Made by a program: the position numbers and the translations under genes
Part shown: positions 1 to 5,438 of the stretch, one piece after another
How positions within the stretch are numbered: the stretch's first letter is position 1
How the letters are laid out: the number at the start of each line of letters is the position of its first letter
Notes under the pieces: generated by a model
The model's database searches: none
What the model was told of the DNA's origin: nothing
What the model saw: only the letters and a program-made list of their open reading frames with translations
Source: Chloroflexota bacterium
Lineage (GTDB): Bacteria > Chloroflexota > Anaerolineae > B4-G1
DNA length: 6,555 nt
Reading direction: 5' to 3'
Assembly (NCBI GenBank): GCA_003648125.1
Contig: QMOE01000140.1
Location: forward strand, 1 to 6,555

Positions 1-235
1 CCTGAGCGGTCAGCAAATGACCCACTAAACGCATTTTTTGCCGTAGACCAAAGACGCGGCTCGTATAAACGGGTTCGGGAATCAGGTTTGACGCCGGGGG
101 ATGGAACCCACGCACCACCGGGACGCAGACCCGATGCGAGCGTTCGCTCAGGCAGGCTCCCAGCCCATAGGCCATATTCATGCTTCCGCTATCCCAGGGG
201 GGAGCAATCGGACGACTGACAATGCGTATCTTCAT
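1..235 (-). CDS. Partial glycosyltransferase, GT-B/GT4-like N-terminus (runs off left edge)
   Basis: An open reading frame begins with ATG at 235-233 and stays open to base 1, giving 78 codons with no stop. The product starts MKIRIVSRPIAPPWDSGS, a short hydrophobic first strand followed by a Pro-Pro-Trp loop and a small Gly/Ser turn, then NMAYGLGACLSER and the second strand RVCVPVV. This is the usual opening of a GT-B (GT4-type) glycosyltransferase N-terminal Rossmann domain, in which the loop after strand 1 leads into the acceptor-side cleft. About 300 residues, including the nucleotide-sugar-binding C-terminal domain, would lie outside the window, so the sugar specificity cannot be judged. 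The start lies 12 bp after the stop of the upstream GT4 gene on the same strand, which indicates one operon. An upstream GTG at 240 is followed at once by an in-frame TGA, so ATG 235 is the only sensible start. No strong Shine-Dalgarno sequence is visible. The family call is inferred from the fold-like N-terminus and the neighbours. Confidence 0.72.
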   Translation of the reverse strand, partial: MKIRIVSRPIAPPWDSGSMNMAYGLGACLSERSHRVCVPVVRGFHPPASNLIPEPVYTSRVFGLRQKMRLVGHLLTAQ

Positions 236-247
236 CACACGGACTAT

Positions 248-1426
248 TTAGCCCTTCGCGCCCACCACGCTTTCGTATACCGCCAAGTGCCGCCGCACTA
301 TACTCTCGGTGTCCTTACCGTGCTGCTTCATCAAACTCAGCGCACCACGAGCCAACCGGTCTCGTTCCTCCTTACCGGAGAGCAAGCGCACGATAGCCTC
401 AGCCAGCGCTCTCTCGTCCCCCGGTGGAATCAGGAACGAGTCCTCCAAGTGCGTGAAAAGCTGCTCCGTCCGCCCGGCGCGGGTGATGATGCAGGGCACG
501 CGCATGTGCATCGCTTCGGCAATCGTCATGCTCCAGGCGTTCTCCACCGGGCTGAGGGCGACGAACAGTTTGGAGAGGGCCAGAAAGCAACCCACGTCGC
601 GCCGTGCGCCCGCGAGATGCACCGCCCGCTCAAGCCCCAGGCCGTCCACGGCGGCGCGCAAATCACCCGCCAGAGGCCCGTCTCCCACGATCACGAAGCG
701 GGTTTGCGGGCGCCGGGCAAGTACGAGGGGCGCAGCGCGGATCAGGGTCAGCGGGTCCTTGAACTCGTTCAGCCGGCCGACAAACGTCACCACGTCGTCC
801 CCCGGCCGCAGGCCTAATTCATCGCCTACCGCTCCGGGGGCCATCCCCGGCTGCAATGTCTCCTCGTCAATGGGCAAGGGAATGGCATGATGCGCGATCC
901 CCAACTCTTGCAACAACGCTTCAGTCTCTGGAGCCGCCGCCACGACCGCATCTACCCGCTCCATCGCGGGTCGAATTAGAAAAGGGGGCAGCGAGCGCAC
1001 ATCGCTACCGTGAACTGTGAGCACGACCGGAACCCGGTAGCGCCACTTTAACGCCAGGCCGAGCCAGGCCAGGGGCGCCCAGTGCACGTGCACGACGTCG
1101 CAATCCGCGCAGACTTGCCAGGCTGTTTTGAGGAACATCGCCAGGAAGCCGGGGATTTGCAGCGCCACCCAGGGATGCTGCCGGAGATTGTTGGGGATTC
1201 CTTCCCCATAAGCCAGCCGCTGCCACCTCTGCGGCCACGCATAAACAAAGCGGCAGATGTGGACGCGGCTGCGGGTCTCGTAACGAGCGGCGCGACCGTC
1301 GTGGGGAGCAACGACGCTGACCTCGACCCCTCGCTTGCCCAACTCTCGCGCCAGGCTGTAGACGAAGGCACCGGCAAAATCGTCTCGGCGGCGGGGAAAG
1401 GAGGTGGTGAGCATACAAACACGCAT
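248..1426 (-). CDS. Glycosyltransferase family 4 (GT-B fold)
   Basis: Cytosolic or membrane-associated retaining glycosyltransferase, predicted to transfer a sugar from a nucleotide donor to a lipid-linked or growing glycan. From the ATG the product is 392 residues, typical for GT4. The N-terminal domain opens with MRVCMLTTSFPR and an Ala-Gly-Ala-Phe turn (about residues 18-21), with VVHVHWAP near 111-118 and VHGSD near 138-142. The C-terminal donor domain begins at FVGRLNEFKDP (about 215-225), supplying the usual Arg and Lys that contact the donor diphosphate, and continues with VIVGDGP (about 245-251). The acidic motif is SPVENAWSMTIAEAM (about 292-306). Its two Glu residues are separated by eight residues rather than the classical seven. 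The stop is TAA at 250-248. The longest open frame starts with TTG at 1435-1433 and would overlap the GT2 stop as TTGA; ATG 1426 is preferred because it gives the usual GT4 N-terminus. Donor and acceptor cannot be told. Confidence 0.93.
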   Translation of the reverse strand: MRVCMLTTSFPRRRDDFAGAFVYSLARELGKRGVEVSVVAPHDGRAARYETRSRVHICRFVYAWPQRWQRLAYGEGIPNNLRQHPWVALQIPGFLAMFLKTAWQVCADCDVVHVHWAPLAWLGLALKWRYRVPVVLTVHGSDVRSLPPFLIRPAMERVDAVVAAAPETEALLQELGIAHHAIPLPIDEETLQPGMAPGAVGDELGLRPGDDVVTFVGRLNEFKDPLTLIRAAPLVLARRPQTRFVIVGDGPLAGDLRAAVDGLGLERAVHLAGARRDVGCFLALSKLFVALSPVENAWSMTIAEAMHMRVPCIITRAGRTEQLFTHLEDSFLIPPGDERALAEAIVRLLSGKEERDRLARGALSLMKQHGKDTESIVRRHLAVYESVVGAKG

Positions 1427-1431
1427 AGCGC

Positions 1432-2382
1432 TCAACGCAACGTCCGGTTGTACTCCATATCAAACCACATGGCAAAGAAAATGGACTGCAAACCCGACAC
1501 GAACAAAAAGACGGCCAAGAGCGCGCTCGTCGTCGCCACTGTCCCCACAAACATCCGGTGGAGAACCAGGTATAGCCCAAACAAGGTCCCCGGCACGAAC
1601 AACGTCACACCCATCAGATAGAAAAACACCAACGGGTGAAAGTCCCGAATCACGTACTTTTGCACCATGCGATAGAAAAATAGCTTGGACAAAAGCCACG
1701 ATAGCCTGGGGATCATCCGTAGTGGCTTGACCCCTGATTTTTCCCCAATGTTATACACCGGCCTCACCGGCACGTCGCACACGCGAAAGTTATACACGTT
1801 GAGCCGCACCAACAAATCGTTAGGTTGACCGTACCGCTTGTACATCCGCTCCCAGTCAATCGTCTTGAGCGCCTGCGAGTTGATGGCCGTGTAGCCCGAC
1901 TGCGAATCGGCCACGTGCCAGTACCCCGACGCGATCTTGGTCAAGAGCGACATCGCCGAGTTGCCCAGGTAGCGCAGCTTGGGAATTTGGGCCCACGCCT
2001 CCCCCGTGAATAAGCGATTCCCCTTGGCGTAATCCGCCGTCCCCTCCACCACCGGGTCGAGCAGAGCGGGCAAATCCGCCGGGTCCATCTGCGCGTCACC
2101 GGCCATCACCACTGCCACGTCCACCTGGTGGTCGCGGCACCACTCGTAGCCGGTGGCAATCGCCCCGCCCACGCCCTGGTTCGCCTCGTGCTGGATCAGT
2201 ATCACGCGCTCCGGCTGCTGCGCGACGCGCTCCCGCACCCGCTCGACCGTCGCATCGCGGCTGCAATCATCCACCACCACGATCCAGTCCACGCAATCGG
2301 GCATCGTGTCCAGAGTACGCCCGATCAGTTTTTCCTCATTATAAGCCGGCGCCACAACGCCGATGGTTTTTCCCTTGTACAA
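1432..2382 (-). CDS. Glycosyltransferase family 2, polyprenyl-phosphate type, with two C-terminal TM segments
   Basis: A 316-residue GT-A glycosyltransferase of the dolichyl/undecaprenyl-phosphate sugar transferase-like GT2 group. IGVVAPAYNEEKLIG (residues 7-21) is the nucleotide-binding first strand and VVVDDCSRDAT (35-45) the second. NQGVGGAIATG (68-78) and MAGDAQMDP (93-101, D96 and D100) form the donor and metal site, and DSQSGYTAI (159-167) is the conserved acceptor-side motif. Two hydrophobic segments follow (about 251-275 and 283-306) and then a short charged tail, so the enzyme should be anchored in the membrane with its catalytic domain in the cytosol. The likely role is loading a sugar onto polyprenyl phosphate or extending a lipid-linked glycan; the sugar is unknown. 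The start is a TTG at 2382-2380 preceded by AGGA four bases upstream. The frame is closed by a TGA a short way upstream, and MYKGK is a plausible N-terminus, so the TTG is well supported. It is first gene of the minus-strand unit. Confidence 0.93.
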   Translation of the reverse strand: MYKGKTIGVVAPAYNEEKLIGRTLDTMPDCVDWIVVVDDCSRDATVERVRERVAQQPERVILIQHEANQGVGGAIATGYEWCRDHQVDVAVVMAGDAQMDPADLPALLDPVVEGTADYAKGNRLFTGEAWAQIPKLRYLGNSAMSLLTKIASGYWHVADSQSGYTAINSQALKTIDWERMYKRYGQPNDLLVRLNVYNFRVCDVPVRPVYNIGEKSGVKPLRMIPRLSWLLSKLFFYRMVQKYVIRDFHPLVFFYLMGVTLFVPGTLFGLYLVLHRMFVGTVATTSALLAVFLFVSGLQSIFFAMWFDMEYNRTLR

Positions 2383-2445
2383 ATTTTCCTGCCAATCTAT
2401 GTTTTGTAACAGTCATCATGAACCAGGTTCAGCCTCAAGGACGAA

Positions 2446-2473
2446 AATATAGGTCACGTTTTTAACGTGACAA
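2446..2473 (-). promoter_or_regulatory. Candidate sigma70-type promoter of the glycosyltransferase unit
   Basis: Read on the minus strand, TTGTCA (plus positions 2473-2468; five of six match to TTGACA) is followed after 16 bp by TATATT (2451-2446; five of six match to TATAAT). Transcription would begin near 2439 and give a leader of roughly 57 bases before the TTG start. The spacer contains most of the palindrome GTCACG-N7-CGTGAC (2453-2471), and the -35 hexamer overlaps its edge. A protein binding the palindrome would therefore compete with RNA polymerase. Hexamer matches alone are weak evidence; no transcript data are available. Confidence 0.42.
2453..2471. promoter_or_regulatory. Palindrome GTCACG-N7-CGTGAC, copy 1 (possible operator)
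   Basis: A 19-bp site with perfect 6-bp half-sites around a 7-bp AT-only centre. It overlaps the -35 hexamer and spacer of the candidate minus-strand promoter. This is the size and symmetry of a site for a dimeric helix-turn-helix repressor, but no regulator gene is in the window, and the same sequence could simply be a hairpin arm of the larger repeat element. Confidence 0.4.
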
Positions 2474-2482
2474 CTCTGATCC

Positions 2483-2501
2483 GTCACGCTACAAGCGTGA
2501 C
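2483..2501. promoter_or_regulatory. Palindrome GTCACG-N7-CGTGAC, copy 2 (possible operator)
   Basis: Identical half-sites and the same 7-bp spacing as copy 1, with a different centre (CTACAAG). The centre-to-centre distance to copy 1 is 30 bp, close to three helical turns, so both copies would face a similar side of the DNA. For the minus-strand promoter this copy lies upstream of the -35 hexamer. Confidence 0.38.
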
Positions 2502-2518
2502 CTACAAAGTTGAGGCTA

Positions 2519-2566
2519 TTTTCAAGGCAGACGATATTGTAGCATGATCGAGTGGTTTTTCAAGGC
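2519..2566. repeat. Pair of 10-bp direct repeats TTTTCAAGGC
   Basis: TTTTCAAGGC occurs at 2519-2528 and 2557-2566, starts 38 bp apart. The first copy begins just past the right arm of the nested palindrome, and the second ends inside the CTGGAC flank of the long hairpin. They may be duplicated flanking DNA, a pair of binding sites, or chance. Confidence 0.45.
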
Positions 2567-2571
2567 TGGAC

Positions 2572-2656
2572 GTAACTGCTGCTCAGGTGCCCGGCACTTG
2601 TGTGTACCGAGCCATTTTCGAGGGCAATCACAAGTGCCGGGCACCTGAGCAGTTAC
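2572..2656. repeat. Long inverted repeat (MITE-like hairpin)
   Basis: The left arm (2581-2602) is perfectly complementary to the right arm (2629-2650) over 22 bp. The pairing continues with GTAACT (2572-2577) and AGTTAC (2651-2656) after a 3-base GCT bulge at 2578-2580, giving 28 paired bases around a 26-base loop. Each arm also contains the smaller quasi-palindrome GGTGCCCGGCAC. The hexamer CTGGAC occurs directly left of the element (2566-2571) and again two bases to its right (2659-2664), as an insertion duplication could. No transposase lies within, so it would have to move in trans. No T-tract follows on either strand, so it does not look like an intrinsic terminator. Confidence 0.8.
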
Positions 2657-2659
2657 AAC

Positions 2660-2687
2660 TGGACAAAGGCCCGTTTCTGTGGATAAT
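2660..2687 (+). promoter_or_regulatory. Candidate sigma70-type promoter of the amino-sugar operon
   Basis: TGGACA (2660-2665; five of six to TTGACA) is followed after 16 bp by GATAAT (2682-2687; five of six to TATAAT). Transcription would begin near 2694, giving a leader of about 29 bases with the ribosome binding site close to the start codon. The -35 hexamer begins four bases beyond the long hairpin and overlaps the right CTGGAC copy, so insertion of that element would have set the upstream context of this promoter. Confidence 0.5.
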
Positions 2688-2711
2688 GGCACTGTTTGCC
2701 AAGATCATCTC

Positions 2712-2716
2712 GGGAG
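2712..2716 (+). promoter_or_regulatory. Shine-Dalgarno of the acetyltransferase gene
   Basis: GGGAG lies six bases before the ATG at 2723 and is the only good ribosome binding site nearby. It decides this start for the first gene of the plus-strand operon. Confidence 0.6.
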
Positions 2717-2722
2717 TAAGAA

Positions 2723-3334
2723 ATGCAAAAAAAAGTACGCATCCATCCCACAGCCGACGTCTCACCTCAGGCGGAAATCGGCGCGGAAAGCTCAATCTGG
2801 CATCAAGCCCAGGTGCGGGAAGGCGCGCACCTGGGGCGCAACTGCATCGTCGGCAAGGGGGCCTACGTTGACTTTGACGTGCAGATCGGCGACAACGTCA
2901 AGATACAGAACTATGTCTCGGTCTACCACGGGGTAGAGATCGAAGACGGCGTGTTCGTCGGCCCGCACGTCTGTTTCACCAACGACAACCTGCCCCGCGC
3001 CGTCAATCCCGATGGCTCTCTAAAGGCCGCTGACGATTGGGAACTGGGGCGCATCCTGGTCAAGCGCGGGGCCGCCCTGGGCGCAAACTCGACCATCCTG
3101 CCCAAGGTAGTGATTGGAGAGTGGGCGCTGATCGGCGCGGGAGCCGTGGTCACCAGAGACGTGCCCGCGCACGGGATAGTGGTCGGCAACCCGGCCCGGC
3201 TGATCGGGTTCGCGTGCGCCTGCGGGGCGCGCTTGGAAGCCGGGGAGGAACGGGAAGGCGCGATGGTCGCGCGCTGCCCAAAATGTGACGAAACTGTTTC
3301 TATCCCCATATCAACCTGGAGAGAGGTAAAATGA
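2723..3334 (+). CDS. wbpD: UDP-2-acetamido-3-amino-2,3-dideoxyglucuronate N-acetyltransferase (WbpD/WlbB family)
   Basis: A 203-residue left-handed beta-helix acetyltransferase, predicted to move an acetyl group from acetyl-CoA to the 3-amino group of UDP-GlcNAc3NA, giving UDP-2,3-diacetamido-2,3-dideoxyglucuronate in the cytosol. Hexapeptide repeats are visible from about residue 7 (IHPTADVSPQAEIG) through 140 (VIGEWALIGAGAVV). The family blocks KIQNYVSVYHGVEIEDGVFVG (60-80), FTND (85-88, carrying the Asn expected in the active site) and GNPARLIG (155-162) are all present. Family members are about 190 residues. The extra length here is a C-terminal tail with CAC (165-167) and CPKC (185-188), which resembles a small zinc ribbon. 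The stop codon overlaps the next gene's ATG as ATGA, showing translational coupling with the aminotransferase that makes its substrate. Substrate is inferred from family and operon partners; a related 3- or 4-amino sugar is possible. Confidence 0.88.
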   Translation: MQKKVRIHPTADVSPQAEIGAESSIWHQAQVREGAHLGRNCIVGKGAYVDFDVQIGDNVKIQNYVSVYHGVEIEDGVFVGPHVCFTNDNLPRAVNPDGSLKAADDWELGRILVKRGAALGANSTILPKVVIGEWALIGAGAVVTRDVPAHGIVVGNPARLIGFACACGARLEAGEEREGAMVARCPKCDETVSIPISTWREVK

Positions 3335-4404
3335 TTTCTATTGCCAAACCATTGATCGGCGACGAAGAGAAACAAGCGGTGCTGGAGGTGCTGGACTCTG
3401 GCATGCTGGCCCAGGGGCCAAGGGTGAAGGCGTTCGAGGAAGCCTTCGCCGAGATGTGCGGCGTGCGGCACGCGATAGCCACCTCATCTGGAACGACGGC
3501 GCTGCACGTGGCACTGCTGGCGCACAGCATCGGGCCGGGCGACGAGGTGATCACCACGCCGTTCACCTTTATCGCCTCGGCCAACTCGATCCTCTACGTG
3601 GGGGCCAGGCCGGTTTTCGTGGACATTGACCCGGCCACTTTCAACATTGACCCCGCGCAGATCGAGGCCGCCATCACGCCGCGCACGAAGGCGATCATGC
3701 CGGTGCACCTCTTTGGCCTGCCGTGCGATATGGAGCCAATCATGGCGCTGGCGCGGGCACGCGACCTGGTCGTGATCGAGGACGCCTGCCAGGCGCACGG
3801 GGCGGAATATCGCGGCCAGCGGACGGGGAGCTTTGGGACGGGCTGCTTCTCGCTCTACCCCACCAAGAATATCACCTCGGCCGAGGGAGGGATGATCACC
3901 ACCGACGATGATGAGATCGCCGGGCAGTGCCGGGTCATTCGCCAACACGGGATGCGGCGGCGCTATTACCACGACGAGATGGGTTTCAACTTCCGCATGA
4001 GCGACGTGCACGCCGCTATCGGCCTGGCGCAACTGCAAAAGCTGGAGCGGTTCAACAAAACCCGCATCGCCAACGGACATTTCCTCAGCGAACACCTGAC
4101 AGGCGTCGTCACCCCCACCGTGCCAGAGGGACGCCGCCACGTATTCCACCAGTACACCGTCCGCGTAGGCGACGGTCGCCGGGACGAGGTGCTGAAAGGG
4201 CTGAAAGAAAAAGAAATCGGCACGGGCGTCTACTACCCGGTGCCGGTGCACCAGCAACGAGTCTACGTGGAGATGGGGTACGAGGGGCCTTTTCCGGAGG
4301 CGGAACGGGCGGCGCAGGAGGTGCTCTCGCTCCCTGTCCACGCCGGGTTGAGCAGCGCCGACCTGGAATCAATCGTGGTGGCGGTCAACGAATTGTGCGG
4401 GTAG
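3331..4404 (+). CDS. wbpE: DegT/DnrJ/EryC1/StrS sugar aminotransferase (WbpE/WlbC family)
   Basis: A 357-residue PLP-dependent fold-type I aminotransferase of the usual length for this family. It is predicted to convert the 3-keto form of UDP-GlcNAcA to the 3-amino sugar with glutamate as donor. SSGTTAL (52-58) is the phosphate-binding loop, VIEDACQAHGA (148-158) holds the Asp that contacts the pyridine nitrogen (D151), and SLYPTKNITSAEGG (174-187) carries the Schiff-base lysine K179. FRMSDVHAAIGLAQL, further on, is the conserved nucleotide-sugar region contributed across the dimer. GGAGAGAGG just upstream is a strong ribosome binding site, and the ATG overlaps the preceding stop by four bases. 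Family membership is firm; the 3-amino glucuronate substrate follows from its three operon partners. If the neighbours acted on another sugar, this enzyme would be a different C3 or C4 aminotransferase. Confidence 0.95.
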   Translation: MISIAKPLIGDEEKQAVLEVLDSGMLAQGPRVKAFEEAFAEMCGVRHAIATSSGTTALHVALLAHSIGPGDEVITTPFTFIASANSILYVGARPVFVDIDPATFNIDPAQIEAAITPRTKAIMPVHLFGLPCDMEPIMALARARDLVVIEDACQAHGAEYRGQRTGSFGTGCFSLYPTKNITSAEGGMITTDDDEIAGQCRVIRQHGMRRRYYHDEMGFNFRMSDVHAAIGLAQLQKLERFNKTRIANGHFLSEHLTGVVTPTVPEGRRHVFHQYTVRVGDGRRDEVLKGLKEKEIGTGVYYPVPVHQQRVYVEMGYEGPFPEAERAAQEVLSLPVHAGLSSADLESIVVAVNELCG

Positions 4405-4413
4405 GAGAGAGAA

Positions 4414-5424
4414 ATGTTGAAAGCAGCAGTGATCGGCGTGGGCGCGATGGGGCATCACCACGCGCGCATCTACGACCAGATGCCCGAGACACAACTGGTG
4501 GGCGTGGCTGATGCTGACATGGAGGCCGGCGCGAGAATCGCGCGATTGCACCACACGACGGCCTATACCGACTATCACAAATTACTGGACAAAACCCGAC
4601 CTGACATCGTCACGGTGGCGGTGCCGACCGAATTCCACGCCCGCGTGGCCCTGGACGCGCTGGAAGCCGGCTGCCACGTCCTGATCGAAAAGCCGATAGC
4701 GGCGACGGAGGAGCAGGCGCGAGAATTGATTGAGCGGGCCGCCGCGCTGGAGCGCAAGCTCATGGTGGGCCACATCGTGCGCTTCGACCCGGCCGTGCAA
4801 GAGTTAAAGCGGCGGTTGGACGTGGGCGAGCTAGGCCGCATCTTCCAGGTACGCTGCCGGCGGCTGGGGCCGTTCCCCGCGCGAGTGCAGGACGTGGGAG
4901 TGGTGATTGACCTGGCGACGCACGACCTGGACATGATCCGCCACCTGACGGGCCAGGAAGCGGTGCGAGTCTATGCCGAGACGGAGCAAGAAATCCACTC
5001 GGAGCACGAGGATCTGCTCATCGGCACAGTGCGCATGGCAGATGGCACGCTCGGTGTGCTGGACATCAATTGGCTAACACCGACCAAAGTGCGCGAGTTG
5101 ACGGTGACGGGGGAGCGAGGCATGTTCCGCGTGGATCATCTGATGCAGGATCTCTACTTCTACGAGAACGCGGAGACAGACGGCGAGCGTTGGAGCGCCA
5201 TCAGCCTGCTGCGTGGGGTGAGCGAGGGGCGCATGATTCGTTACCCCGTGCGCAAGTACGAACCATTGAAAGCGGAACTGGAAAGTTTTGTCCGGGCAGT
5301 GGTTGATGATGGGCCTGTCCCGGTTGATGGCAAGGATGGCCTGGCGGCCCTCAAGCTGGCGCGGGCGCTCATTCGATCCGGCCGCGAGGGTCGCCCCATT
5401 ATTTTTGAGACCTCCAAGGTCTGA
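4414..5424 (+). CDS. wbpB: Gfo/Idh/MocA oxidoreductase, UDP-GlcNAcA 3-dehydrogenase (WbpB/WlbA family)
   Basis: A 336-residue NAD(P)-dependent oxidoreductase, predicted to oxidise the C3 hydroxyl of UDP-GlcNAcA to the ketone used by the aminotransferase. The N-terminal Rossmann fold starts VIGVGAMGHHHAR (6-18). A second-strand Asp (D33) favours NAD over NADP. VLIEKPIA (89-96) contains the signature Glu-Lys-Pro with catalytic K93. DLATHDLD (166-173) supplies the Asp/His pair (D166, H170) expected in the active site. The C-terminal half is the alpha/beta domain with an open sheet used for dimer or tetramer contacts. It follows the aminotransferase by 9 bp, with GGAGAGAG overlapping that gene's stop as a ribosome binding site. 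In known WlbA/WbpB enzymes the NADH is recycled on 2-oxoglutarate; whether this one does so cannot be read from the sequence. Similar oxidoreductases act on other sugars, so the substrate is a context-based call. Confidence 0.9.
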   Translation: MLKAAVIGVGAMGHHHARIYDQMPETQLVGVADADMEAGARIARLHHTTAYTDYHKLLDKTRPDIVTVAVPTEFHARVALDALEAGCHVLIEKPIAATEEQARELIERAAALERKLMVGHIVRFDPAVQELKRRLDVGELGRIFQVRCRRLGPFPARVQDVGVVIDLATHDLDMIRHLTGQEAVRVYAETEQEIHSEHEDLLIGTVRMADGTLGVLDINWLTPTKVRELTVTGERGMFRVDHLMQDLYFYENAETDGERWSAISLLRGVSEGRMIRYPVRKYEPLKAELESFVRAVVDDGPVPVDGKDGLAALKLARALIRSGREGRPIIFETSKV

Positions 5425-5438
5425 GAGAGGAAAACAAC

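Larger units (their letters stand above)
2431..2517. repeat. Nested palindromic element (REP/MITE-like or double operator)
   Basis: The outer arms AGCCTCAA (2431-2438) and TTGAGGCT (2510-2517) are perfect inverted repeats. Inside lie two perfect hairpins with 8-bp stems: 2453-2460 with 2464-2471 (loop TTT), and 2483-2490 with 2494-2501 (loop ACA). In addition AGGTCACG (2451-2458) is complementary to CGTGACCT (2496-2503), so the whole block can also fold as one long imperfect hairpin. Nested arms of this kind are typical of dispersed non-coding palindromic elements. The alternative is a paired operator. Both readings rest on symmetry only. Confidence 0.75.
2383..2722. other. Divergent intergenic region with two palindromic elements
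   Basis: This 340-bp gap separates the divergent starts at 2382 (minus) and 2723 (plus), and no convincing protein gene lies in it. It is less GC-rich than the flanking genes. Reading left to right it holds the minus-strand leader, an 87-bp nested palindrome (2431-2517), a spacer carrying the 10-bp direct repeat TTTTCAAGGC (2519-2528 and 2557-2566), an 85-bp long hairpin (2572-2656), and the leader of the plus-strand operon. Promoter-like hexamers for both directions are listed separately. Confidence 0.85.

Noticed and set aside
183..210. Possible frameshift in the partial glycosyltransferase at the run of six G (197-202)
   Set aside because: Recounting the run gives six bases, which keeps the frame open through Pro-Pro-Trp and the rest of the N-terminal domain, so the gene is intact in the window.
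101..817. Plus-strand open frame of 238 codons
   Set aside because: It lies opposite the GT4 and partial glycosyltransferase genes, and its product is low-complexity His/Arg/Pro-rich sequence with no domain. It is an antisense shadow of high-GC coding DNA.
2342..2419. Short minus-strand frame (ATG at 2419, 26 codons) overlapping the GT2 start, considered as a leader peptide
   Set aside because: It has no clear ribosome binding site, no attenuator-like codon run and no terminator pair behind it, so it is probably chance.
2572..2656. Long hairpin as an intrinsic terminator
   Set aside because: There is no T-run after the stem on either strand, the loop is 26 bases, and it sits between divergent gene starts where no transcript needs to end.
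2431..2656. CRISPR array
   Set aside because: The repeats are inverted rather than tandem, there is no regular repeat-spacer periodicity, and no cas gene is nearby.
2587..2936. Plus-strand frames at 2587-2871 and 2679-2936 across the hairpin and the acetyltransferase start
   Set aside because: They run through the non-coding hairpin or out of frame through the acetyltransferase, whose own frame has a good ribosome binding site and beta-helix repeats.
3484..4341. Minus-strand open frame of 285 codons opposite the aminotransferase
   Set aside because: The product is His/Arg/Val-rich without recognisable motifs, while the plus-strand frame has every catalytic motif of a DegT-family enzyme.
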